NCBI GenBank assembly: GCA_025766275.1
Contig: JAFKAC010000075.1
Span: 124,001-188,000 of the forward strand
Origin: Lactarius indigo
Taxonomy: Eukaryota; Basidiomycota; Agaricomycetes; Russulales; Russulaceae
DNA: 64,000 bases
Reading direction: 5' to 3'
Shown here: positions 30,877 through 40,833 of the stretch, in pieces
How positions within the stretch are numbered: position 1 is the stretch's first letter
Layout: every line of letters starts with the position of its first letter
The notes under the pieces: model-generated
What the model was told of the DNA's origin: nothing
Database searches by the model: none
Seen by the model: the letters and a program-made list of their open reading frames with translations, nothing else
Made by a program: the position numbers and the translations under genes

Positions 30877-33204
30877 GACAAGACCACGGTATCAGTTGCA
30901 ACTGGGCATCAAGAGTATCACCCTGTGTATACGTCGCTTGGCAACATCACCAATACCGCCCGGCGTGGGCATGGAAGTGGTGTAGCGCCTTTCGCCTTCC
31001 TTCCAATCCCAATGAGTACGTTTCATTTATCCGTGCCCCTGTCTTTGTTGTTGAGGGGTGGACTCTTTCAAGCAAGCAAACGCCAGCGAACAAAAACATC
31101 GTTTCAGATGTTTTGTTGGCAACTTTACCACAGCTGTCTCGAATTGGTCTTCGCACCGCTCAAGCCCTATATGACGGAGCCAAAAGTCATGAAATGCCCT
31201 GATGGGCACTTTTGCCATGTGATTTTTGGTCTTGGGCCATACATCGCAGACTATCCTGAACAAGTCTGGCTTGCCGGTACTGTATCTAAATAGTGTCCAA
31301 AGTAAGTGCGGGGATCTCTTTACAAGCGTCACTGACCCTTTCTTATGTAAGATGTGATGCATTGCCAGCTGACCTTGACGGCTCAGGGAGTCATCAACGC
31401 CCACACACAAAAACTGACCTCCTTATCAAGATGTTTGACCCGACTGTCCTCTGGGACGATTTTGGTCTTCGGCACAACATTGTGGTGCGTATTATGTCTT
31501 CGCTCCGACACTGCGGTCTGATAACGCACCTGGCAGCCATTCACGTATTCACTTCCACGCGCCGACATCCATGAACTGCTCGCACCGGATCTCCTCCACC
31601 AGCTGATCAAAGGGGTATTCAAGGACCACGTCGTCGAATGGGTGGTAGAGTATCTGCACCTGGCACATAGAGAGAAGGTAGCATTGGAAATCATCGAAGA
31701 CGTTGATCACCGGTACGTCTTTTCTTCCTTACTTCACAGCTCATAAATCATCTGACAATAGGATCTCGGCCATCCCCCCGTTCCCTGGTCTTCGCCGGTT
31801 CAAAGACGGGCGTGATTACCAGCAGTGGACGGGCGATAACTCAAAAGCGTTGATGAAGGTACGTGCACGCTGTGATATTATATTGGACTCAGATCAGTCA
31901 TACTAACCATACTGTTTAAGGTTTTTCTTGCCGCAATTGCTGGCTACGTCCCATCTGCGATGGTCCGCTGCATTGCAGCGTTCATGGATGCATGTTACAT
32001 AGCCTGCCGAAATGCCATTAACTCAACATTCCTTGAACACCTTCAAGACTCTGTTGAGACGCTTCATCAACTGCGCACCGTCTTCATTGAGGTTGGGGTT
32101 CGTACAAGCCTTTCTCTTCCATGCCAGCATGCTTTGAAGCATTTTCACCGTGCCATACACCTCTTTGGCTCCCCTAAAGGACTCTGTTCATCGATTACGG
32201 AATCAAAGCACATTCGAGTAGTCAAAGAACCTTGGCAACGATCCAATCGATATCACGCTCTTGCTCAGATGCTCAAGACCAACTCATGCATGGACAAGAT
32301 GGCAATACTACGTCAGCGCCTTGAGGACAGTGGGGTGCTGCGGGGACTTGCATTCCCATCTGAGCTCGGTACAAACAATGCAACTAATGTGCCAATAGAT
32401 TCGGAGGAACTTGAAGACGAAGATGAGGGAGTCGTTCCGGGTAAATCCCAGAATGCGTCCGACTTTGATGTTCAGCTCGCATCCAGAATTCGTGCGTATA
32501 CATCGTCTTAGAGCGGCCCCATCATTCACACATTAAACTCTCAGAGTGTGGTTACCCATCTCAGCTCTATGCTCTTGCGACGTACATCCAGCAGCCCAAT
32601 TTTCCACTGGTCTTCACCCAGTTCCTCTACAAGTTCTCCCACCCAGACGAACAGATTGCTCCGTCAAGAATTGAGGAATGCCCTGCCTTTGAGGGTGCGA
32701 TCAAGGTCCATCACTCGGCCATCGCCGCGTTCTATGCACCTAGTGACCTTTCTGGATCAGGTGGCCTGCGGCGTGAGCGAATCCGATTGACTCCCTACTT
32801 CTTTGGCCACCCTCGTCGCGACACCGTTTTTGTTGTCATCGATGATTCTCAGGCCGGTATGGAGGCCATGGAAATTGGGCGGGTTTTGCTCTTCTTCTTA
32901 TTCGAGTACAGGCGAAAGAATTTCTCATGCGCGTTAGTTAATCAATTGGTTCGTCCATACTGATGAACGTGACCCTGACACAGGGATGTGGGTCGTGAAG
33001 CAAGAGCTCGATCGCCGTGGCCAGCCCACTCTTGAAGTCATTCATGTTGATTCTATTGCTTGAGCAGCACACCTCCTGCCTGTTTATGGCAACTCACAGG
33101 TACCGGAGAACTTTCATTACTACCACGCTTTGGACACTTACCACTCATTTTTTGTTAACCATTATGTCGATCACCACGCACATGAGTTTATTGGTAAGGA
33201 TTAG
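30877..33204 (+). pseudogene. Plavaka-type (CACTA superfamily) transposase, 5'-truncated
   Basis: Begins in mid-protein (DKTTVSVATGHQEYHPVY) and reads through five GT-AG introns (31,016-31,072; 31,302-31,351; 31,485-31,536; 31,713-31,761; 31,859-31,920, the last with a TACTAAC branch site). Recognisable blocks: GNITNTARRGHG, FAFLPIP, CPKCDALPADLDG, LLHQLIKGVFKDHVVEWV, PFPGLRRFKDGRDYQQWTGDNSKALMK, GYVPSAMVRCIAAFMD, LCSSITESKHIR, FYAPSDLSGSGGLRRERI, TGMWVVKQELD and HYVDHHAHEFI. Defects: TAG at 31,291-31,293 in place of the Trp expected before CPKC, TGA at 32,511-ish end of one frame, a shift near 32,945, TGA at 33,061-33,063. N-terminal third absent. Domain naming is from memory of this abundant mushroom family. 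Confidence 0.75.
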
Positions 33205-34930
33205 TAGTTTCTATTCAAGTTTCTAAGGTAGTTAGCGATGTTCAGGACTCCCCATATGAATATTTAGGCCGAGTGAGTAGGTTTCTGGGTGTCTGGGTTT
33301 CAAGTTTCCAGAAACTGGGAAAACGTCTGAAAACGACAAAAACGAACAAAACAACGGAAATTTTTTTGTCAAATTGCTGATGCCGCAAGCTCCCTCCGCG
33401 CCCTACCATCCATACCCCATGCTCAAGGTACAGCTAAGCCAGGAATTTGGACAGGGATGGTCAACTACAGGGGCCAAAGAGGGAAGGAATGGCAGACGGT
33501 TCAGGAATAGTTAGAGGCGGAGGCTTGTCTATCGCGAGAAACCAGGTGAGTTATACAACAAAGACCAGTTGGATCAAAGAAAAAAAAACACCAACGAGTA
33601 CCAAGGGGGAAGCTCGTAACAAGCAGCGGCAAGTAGGTGGAGATAGTGAGGCACAAAATTGACAACATGAGTGATAGCCAAAGTGGGGCGACAGAGGCTG
33701 GCTGTGAAGCGAAGGGGGGGGAGTAAAGATGAATGTGCGCACACCCCTGTCGTTGCAGAAAGGTCTCCAATCTTTGGGAATGAGGTACGGTGTATCCAAA
33801 AAAAAGAAAGGAAGTGCAGTGGCGGTATGTGTTCCAATGTATCCCATAGCCACCATTTTCGCATGGTACGTCCATCTTTACTTCAAATTAAAATACCCAT
33901 TCTAATTAAACGGGCTGCGACTGGGCGGGAGTTCCATCAGCTCCTGGACTTCTTTTGACCAGTGCAGCCCATGGCGCGGTCACTTCTCTTTCACCCACTT
34001 CCCTTCCATCACTCCATCTCCACAGAGCATTCAGATTCTGCATGACTGGCAATAACTTCGCCTACACGAGTTACAGCCGACGACTCTGCGTGACCAAGTC
34101 AGGTACTCTAAACCTCGCCATCCACGCCGAGATAACGCGAGCCGAACAGACAGGCTAGGAGTACGACTCAAACGCCAAGACACACCCGCCATCTTATGCA
34201 GTAGCCACGCACACTGCAGCCGATCGGTGCACCTTTCCAACAGATCAGGTGGCTACAGCGGAGCACGACTTACGATACGCAGAAAACTACTACGTCATGG
34301 CGGTGCACGGAGCGCAGTAACCAGTCACCCTGGTGTAAAGGGGAGAGGAGTTGAGGTGGTAAGGGGTGGTGATCCCAGTTGCCCAGGTGGTCGATCAAAC
34401 TCAAACCGTTTGATGTACAGTAAGGACGCAATATAACATTTGATTTACTCACTTCACTGCCTACACAGGAGACGGATGAAGGAGCGCATGCATACAAAAC
34501 AGGTGACGCCGCTGCCAGGTTAGGCGCAGTGAGTGCTGAACTTCAAATGTGGTAAATTTCACGTTTCCCAGTTTTCCAGGTGGCTCACAGACCCCGCGGG
34601 GCATCATCTGAGGGGGGTATCTGGGTTGATAGATTTACGCGTTTTCAGTCACTGTATTATCACGTTGGTTGTACATGGTCCAGTCTGGAATTGCTGATTT
34701 GAAAAATTAGTCTGTGATACCACTGCCACATACGGGAGCGACGCCGTCGAGGATTGTCAGCCCACCTCCACTTGGATCACAGCGACATGGGAGTTCTGGG
34801 TAATAAAAAGATTTCAGTGCTGGTCTATGGCGAAAGCGGTCCAAGAACGCCCTTCACTTAGCACATTGATGGTCCGTACTGCTCCATGCACGAGTTGCCC
34901 CAGGCTATTTTATATATGGAAACAATATTA
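33205..34930. other. No supported gene
   Basis: Contains poly-purine and A/T runs and several overlapping short frames on both strands (e.g. 33,501-33,875) with no family resemblance or splice structure. It may include the decayed 3' end of the Plavaka element (GGAAACTGGGAAAACGTC-like words near 33,310 and their approximate inverse near 34,560), but no terminal inverted repeat could be fixed. Confidence 0.35.
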
Positions 34931-37473
34931 CTACTTTAGGGGCTCGAGTGGGGCGAGGTCCTTCTCCTCTAAGATGAAGTCACGACAGTTGTCGCCAAAC
35001 GTAAATGTAACGGTGAATTTAGTTTCTTGCCTCCCTTTGACCACGCCCGCTATACCGAATAAGGGCCCACTGATGACGACCACTTCGTGCTCGACCAGGG
35101 GTTCCACGGTACGAGAAAACTTGGCCGAATCGAGATTTGCTTCTGGCGGGCACGCTTGACCGTTTTCACAATAATCTCGCCTTCTTGAGGAGACAAGGTG
35201 CGCTGGTGTGTTGGCACTGTCCTGGCTGGGTTCCCATCGTGGGCACTCATCGAACCATCGCCGGACCCTCGAATGTGAAACGGAATGCATTTCTTTTCGA
35301 TGATGTCCTGGACCTGCAACGAAAACAGCCAGTGTCCTGTGTGATTTGGTTCATACATGTGAGTATGGTGTGAAGGGCTGTTAAAATGTCTGACCTTGTT
35401 CACCAGTTCTCTCATGAGACAAACCCGCAGCAGGTTCAGGCGTCATACACCGGAGGGGTTGGAATTTGGGGTCAGGCGGTGGTGTGCAGGGCCGAGAGGC
35501 GGGATTGGTTCTGGCGGTCTCCACCTCCGTTGGCCTAGAGAATAGTGAGCAATGCATCTTGCCAGGCAGCTTAGATGGATACATACACCAACATGAGGTC
35601 AGTCCACTTGAGGGTTTGGATTGGCGACGAGGCCATCAAGGCCGGGAGTTCGACGGTGATGGCAGTAGCTCCGACCTCCCTTATGTTGCCGTAGAGGCCT
35701 TTGAGTGGGCCGCGAATTATCGTTACCCTCTGACCCATTAAAGGGTGGACCGGGTCATTCTTCGGTAGCGAGGGGCCTTGGGTGCTGCAAACCTCCAGCT
35801 CGTGCGTCTCAATCGCGAACTGGGCTTCGTGTTTGTTAGTTCTCCTTGGAATCCGTACCTCTTCGAGAGAGTGCTCGTCTATCACGAGCGCGTGCGTGTC
35901 TTCGACAGCTCTAATATATCCACGCCGCTTGGCGTGGTCCATTCCCTTTCGCCTATTGAACTTGACCCACGATCCCTCTTTGGCACGATAGAAGTCAAGT
36001 GGAGGGTTGTATGGCTCCGCCATGTCTGTAAGTATGGCAACCTGACAAAATATCAAAATGAATTCGCGTTGAGGTACTTGTACTCACGGTATGTTGCGAG
36101 TCCCTCTCGATGTAGGTCAATGCCTTGCGGTCCTCATCAACGGATGCTACAATTCCAGATGACTCTGACCATCGATTTTTGATGTGGTGGCCGCGATCAT
36201 AAAACGGCGCGAGGGCGCGCAACGGTATCTGAAGCACGGGGCCATCACCCGTGGAATTTAGTATGAGGTATGCTATTGAATCCCTGACATCGAAGGGTTT
36301 TCCTATAGCACCCCGGTGGTCCCCAGACTCCACCTTAACCCATTGACCAGGCTTTATTGTGTCTTGGGCGAATCGGTGGATCCAAGGAGCGAAGGAAGGA
36401 GTGCTGCATATAAATGTGGCCCTCAGAAAGGGGCGAAGATCGTCGGGTCCATTTTCGACTTTGGCGAGACTGGCGGGCGAGAAGTTCTTGACGATGAGTC
36501 CAGACCTGTATTTGTCGTGGCCGAAAATATATTCTTCTGACGAAGTCCTTTGAACTCTTGACGTTCCCCAGGACGCCTCAAGTTGCTCTGAGGACCAGCT
36601 TCGCGGCCCTGGTCGGGCCATTTTCTTCTGTTTGGTGGTCCTTGTCACTTTGTCGGGAATCCGGGGGACAAGGGCGACGGTCATCTCCGCGTCTCGGGTT
36701 GGGTCATGCCCGCAAACAAACCCTAGGTCGTTACGATACAGCCCGTGTAAACAACGTACCCATTGGCCTTCTTCGATGGGGCGAGACAGCGGGTTGCGTG
36801 GCGACAGCAGGGCAACACGCTGCTCCAGGGGGACCAGGCGTGGGGCTAGGCGGGTGAAGACGGTAACGAGACCACACACAGCGCGAGTGACGTCGGAGAG
36901 ATTACCTTCCAGGAAAATGAACCCTGGGATACCTGCGCGGGCAAAAACTGACACGATGTCCAGCTTATTGCCTAGGCTCGCGCGTCGAGTTATCTGCATT
37001 ACGAGGTTGCTCTCATGTCCTGGCTAGAAGATGTGAGAATTCGTGAAGTGGCCAGCTGGACCACATACCTTTACACGAACTGACCACAGATGAGGATCGT
37101 GCTCCCGGGGTACGAGATAATGTCTTGGGACACCCTCGTCATAGTTCGCGGCTGCGTGGGTAGACCTCCGGGCGATACCAGCTCACATCTCCAATGTTTG
37201 TTTGATGAAATCCGTTGGCGCGGGAGAGGTGAGCCTCGAACCCCAGTCCGATGTAGCTTCTTCGACATCGTCATTGAAAAATAGATCTACGTACGATTAA
37301 GACACGACAGGGGACCAATCCTACTGACTCACCGAGTTCTTCGTCTTCGAACTCCTCCTCTTCCTCGCTATCTACAGTGGCCTCGAGATCAAAAAAGTCG
37401 CGTATCTATATGATTGAGTGAATGTTCGGACGGTTTGTCAAGATTCATGAGTATGCACCGTGAATTGAGACAT
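34931..37473 (-). pseudogene. SPT5-like transcription elongation factor (NGN + KOW), probably disabled
   Basis: Spliced minus-strand gene. Exons: 37,459-37,473 (MSQFT), 37,333-37,405 (acidic, EEEEEFEDEE), 37,069-37,286, 37,023-36,088, 36,041-about 35,590, then 3' exons to 34,931. NGN-like core IVSVFARAGIPGFIFLEGNLSDVTRAV, then KOW-type linker WVRCLHGLYRNDLGFVCG, further KOW-like GQWVKVESGDHRGAIG and GQRVTIIRGPLKGLYGNI, C-terminal KOW VVVISGPLFGIAGVVKGR. The acidic N-terminus also fits SPT5. Defects: an in-frame TGA at 37,193-37,195 (LEM*AG) unless an unrecognised intron removes it, and a frameshift near 35,100-35,160. Agaricomycetes carry multiple SPT5-like paralogues; this is probably one of those, not the essential copy. 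Confidence 0.7.
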
Positions 37474-37702
37474 AGTTGCGACGGTGGTGTTGTAGATGAG
37501 TAGTCACGCTCACAATTATGAAATACTAACCGCCATGCTCCACACACGCTTATGCCTCGTGGATTTTATCCACAATGCATGTTGTCTGCATTATTCTAGA
37601 CGCATTCGCGATCACCCACGCTCCATTGAATTCATCTATTTTATCTATGTTACGCTAAGTATCTAAGGATGTCATAGAGTGAGTGTGGTGGAAGGGAGAT
37701 AG

Positions 37703-37980
37703 AGGGAAGGCGCGTATGTATGGTGACGGAGGAAGGGAGACGGAGAAAAGGGTGTTCGGGAGTGCCCGAACATGGTAATATAGTGTGCTACTCCGGGTGC
37801 GTCCTAAATCCTGCACGTGATAGATCTGCCACAGGCTCACCGGCATATGCCAAGGTCGCCACAGCACGTGCAGGCTTTGGGACGCACCCGGAGTAGCGCA
37901 CTATATTACCATGTTCGGGCACTCCCGAACACCCTTTCCTCCGTCTCCCTTCCTCTGTCACCATACATACGCACCTTTCC
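37703..37980. mobile_element. Hairpin element (MITE-like), ~110-bp arms
   Basis: Arms 37,712-37,819 and 37,865-37,973 are near-perfect inverted copies (GTGTTCGGGAGTGCCCGAAC, CACCCGGAGTAGCGCAC against GTGTGCTACTCCGGGTG), loop 45 bp. Each arm contains a nested palindrome GTTCGGG-AGTG-CCCGAAC. Lies between the SPT5-like and Myb-like genes that diverge from here, so it sits in their shared upstream region. Confidence 0.8.
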
Positions 37981-38065
37981 TCGTGAAACACGTGCCTAAA
38001 CAAGCTAAGTCGCGTCAAACCATACGAAAAGGGACCAGTCCTATCTGACCAGCACGTTCCTACAG

Positions 38066-39380
38066 ATGGCCGTCTCCTGCCCGTTGACACAAGAGCACAC
38101 AGAGGTGCTTGCGACAAAGTGGTGGTCGGGAGAGGAATTCAGGCAACGTGGTGAGTACAGACGCCTTCACAACCAGCCCCGCTGATACATAGAACAGGTG
38201 TGCCGTGTCGTGAGGGTATCTTCATGCAGGCAGAAACCGACCGCATCGAGGATGCCATCCGTCAATATCAAGAGGTGAATCCTGGGTTATAACCATCCCC
38301 GATGTCCGTGCTAACACTTCATAGACCCGGAGCATGAGCCAGGATGAGATAGACGATCTCATTCTGAGCGAGACGAGACAGGAAGGATTTTGGGCTCACG
38401 TCAGTCAGTTGCTCTCATCTCCGTGTGCATTTTCTGATTCCCTGACACCTTGCCCAGCGCGCTCGGTACCGTTTAGACGCGTCCGATCGGTATATGACCA
38501 CGTTCGGCAGATTCACCACCCTTTCCGAAAGCCTGGGAAGTGGACTGAGCTTGAAGACGCGAGGTTGACGGAGTAAGTATCCGCACACACGGAAGCGGTT
38601 CTCTGCTCATAGTTATTCCAGTTTCATTGAGCAAGGTCTCTCATGGAAGAGAATTGGCGATCTACTGGAACACCCTGCTGACGAATGCTGTCACCGATAC
38701 CACAAACACCTCAAACACCGTGGTACCCGACGTGAAGGCGCGCGCAGTGTGAATTGCTGAAGAACTGAATGCTGACAGTCACACAGGAAAGTGGTCCCCA
38801 GATGAGGTGCTGTGTCTTAGTGTGATCATGCAAGACATGGAGGAGGGCGGACAGAGGCCCGAAACGAATACCAAGTTCTGGAAGGAAGTATCGAGGCGGA
38901 TGGACAACAAACGGACTGCAAAACAATGCAGCAATAAGTGGTATGTACGTTCCGAATGCCTGGCTAGCTCTGACCCTCCACACTATCAGGAACGACTCAC
39001 TCTCCCCGGCAGTGAAGCTTCGTGGGAGACTCCCTCGCTGGCGCGAGACCGATTCACGCATCCTAGTCCATAAGTACGTATACAACCAACCCTCATTGGC
39101 ATGAGCTAATTACCCATCCAGGATAGCATTGTTGGGTGTTCACGCAGAAGAAGAGATCCAATGGGACGACCTCATCGATGAACAGTGGAATAAGTGGGAT
39201 GCTGAGAAACTCAAGCAGAGATGGGTTGCCCTCAGAAATGAGGCCTACACCCCGAACGCGACACACCGCGGTGAGTAGCGCGCCTTGCACAAAAAGTCCT
39301 ATCAACTTAACATCCTTCCAGACATGGTTCAACAATTGACAGCCAAGTTTTCAGCACCACGCACGTCGGCGTCCTCTTAG
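38066..39380 (+). CDS. Myb/SANT-domain DNA-binding protein (REB1/TTF1/DMTF-like)
   Basis: Multi-exon plus-strand gene. ATG 38,066 (MAVSCPLTQEHTEVL), stop TAG 39,378-39,380. Helical N-terminus (DRIEDAIRQYQE, MSQDEIDDLILSETRQEGFWAHV), then Myb-like repeats: GKWTELEDARLTE with FIEQGLSWKRIGDLLEHPADECCHRYHKHLKHR; GKWSPDEVLCL with NTKFWKEVSRRMDNKRTAKQCSNKW; and a third LLGVHAEEEIQWDDL with WDAEKLKQRWVALR. Introns of 45-65 bp: e.g. 38,737-38,787 region, 38,941-38,990, 39,074-39,120 and 39,271-39,321. The repeat arrangement resembles fungal REB1 and animal TTF1/DMTF1, which bind DNA as terminators or regulators. One exon join near 38,455-38,470 does not stay in phase by my reading, so a mis-splice call or small indel is possible. 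Confidence 0.65.
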
Positions 39381-39433
39381 ATTTTTTTTTTCTTACAAAC
39401 TCTACATCGCCATAAATGTAACGTAGATAAGCT

Positions 39434-39990
39434 TTAATCACAGATTTTCAAGCGCCTTTCGCATTCGATTTCGGAGCTCTCGGGCTCTGTCAGGGAACTG
39501 TCCAGGTTGTCAAAGGTGAGCTCATCGTACAGACTCTTGGGCATTGGAGGAGGGGCTAACAGTACTCCGTTTTCAGGTACATATTTTGGCTTGCCCTTGA
39601 GTTTGATGGAGGACGGCCCCGCCGATGGCTGTCTTGCACGCTTTGCTGGACCATCCGTCATGTCCTGGCTAACTTCACGCAAGCGTTTCGTGCCAATGAG
39701 CACGTCGACTCCATGCCTGGCTGGCAATTTTTTAGAGTTGCTCGTGCGGTCACCGTCTCGTGCGAGGATGGCCCTGGATGGCGAACGAGATGAAGTAGCC
39801 GCCACTCTGCCTCCATCAGGGCTCTGAAGACCTACGACGTATCAGGGTGAGTACGCTGGAATCTACGGCGCTTGCAGCGTCACTTGTGACTTTGTCAATG
39901 TTCGGAGGTACCAGCATGAGGGCTATCATGGGCACACCGCTCAAGGCTGCCCCCGTGTCAAGTTCGACCTCGAGATGATTTTACGAAGAA
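39434..39990 (-). pseudogene. C-terminal part of an unknown gene, convergent with the Myb gene
   Basis: Minus-strand frame 39,830-39,434 reads LQSPDGGRVAATSSRSPSRAI, KRLREVSQDMTDGPAKRARQ, KPKYVPENGVLLAPPPMPKSLYDELTF and ends ERRLKICD. It is basic with nuclear-localisation-like KRAR and a short acidic tail. Upstream HLEVELDTGAALSGVPMIALML (39,980-39,900) is in another phase and may be an earlier exon. The stop is 53 bp from the Myb gene stop (tail to tail). No domain recognised. Confidence 0.35.
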
Positions 39991-40170
39991 GCTATGAACA
40001 GCGTTGATGGTTTGGACGGGGGTTTAAATGGGTGGCGTATAGTCGTTGATCATTGTTGACAGGTGGTCGAGGGTGGTGGATCATACAGAGAGCTGTGCCA
40101 CGGGTAATGTAAAGGCTGGTCTCTTCAGTCGTAGACCGCGATCGGAGACTCAAATGCCTAAGTACGAAGC

Positions 40171-40784
40171 ATACCTGCCCGCACTGTGGTCGAGCGTTCA
40201 ACTCAAGTAAATCGATGACCAAACATGCCCCATCCGGCAAGAGGAAGAGGCCAAGAAGGTACTCGCCGGACCCAGGATTGACAGCAACCCCGGGGCCTTC
40301 GCAAGAGTGCACAAGACTCAATCCGAAGCGGGCTCGTTTCGGATCCCCAAATGAAGACGACATCGAGTTTGTCGGACATCGTACAGATGACAGGGACGAT
40401 AGAGGATCAGATGGCAACGTCGCTTACGACGTATGTTGTCAACTATGCTGCCACATACGAACAACTAATTTGGGATAGATTGAAGAGGCCGACCCATGCA
40501 GATCACTGACTCCTCCGCCTACGCGTTCAGCGCGATCAGGTCACATCACCCGAATTCCCCGTCGTCTCCTGGACTATGTTCGCCATAGGGATATGTCCCT
40601 CTCACACGTACCCCCCCGTGCACCCACCCCCCCTAAGCGCAACGATCGCATGGCTTCACCGGCATTGGTTGTGACACCACCCCCAGATTCTCAACCGCAC
40701 CCCTTCCAGACTCAAACTAGCAAACTCAGAGTATTCAGGCGATATACTGTTGAGGTTGAGCGATTACGCCATCTCGGTCCGTGA
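40171..40784 (+). pseudogene. Plavaka transposase N-terminal fragment
   Basis: Reads TCPHCGRAFNSSKSMTKH (zinc-finger-like C-x2-C-x12-H), a basic stretch GKRKRPRRY, acidic EDDIEFVG, an intron near 40,432-40,478, then ITRIPRRLLDYVRHRDMSLSHVPPRAP and FQTQTSKLRVFRRY, ending TGA 40,784. Order (finger, disordered region, PRR-x-x-DYV, FQT-x-F-x-VFR) resembles the N-terminus of mushroom Plavaka transposases, complementing the C-terminal part at 30.9-33.2 kb, but divergent sequence and distance mean it need not be the same copy. Confidence 0.45.
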
Positions 40785-40833
40785 CTCACGTGATCAGTAG
40801 TTTACAGTATACGCGACCTGGTATTTGTCCGTC

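Noticed and set aside
33501..33875. Three overlapping ~100-aa minus frames
   Set aside because: Overlap in all three phases around poly-T/C stretches, with no motif or homologous copy.
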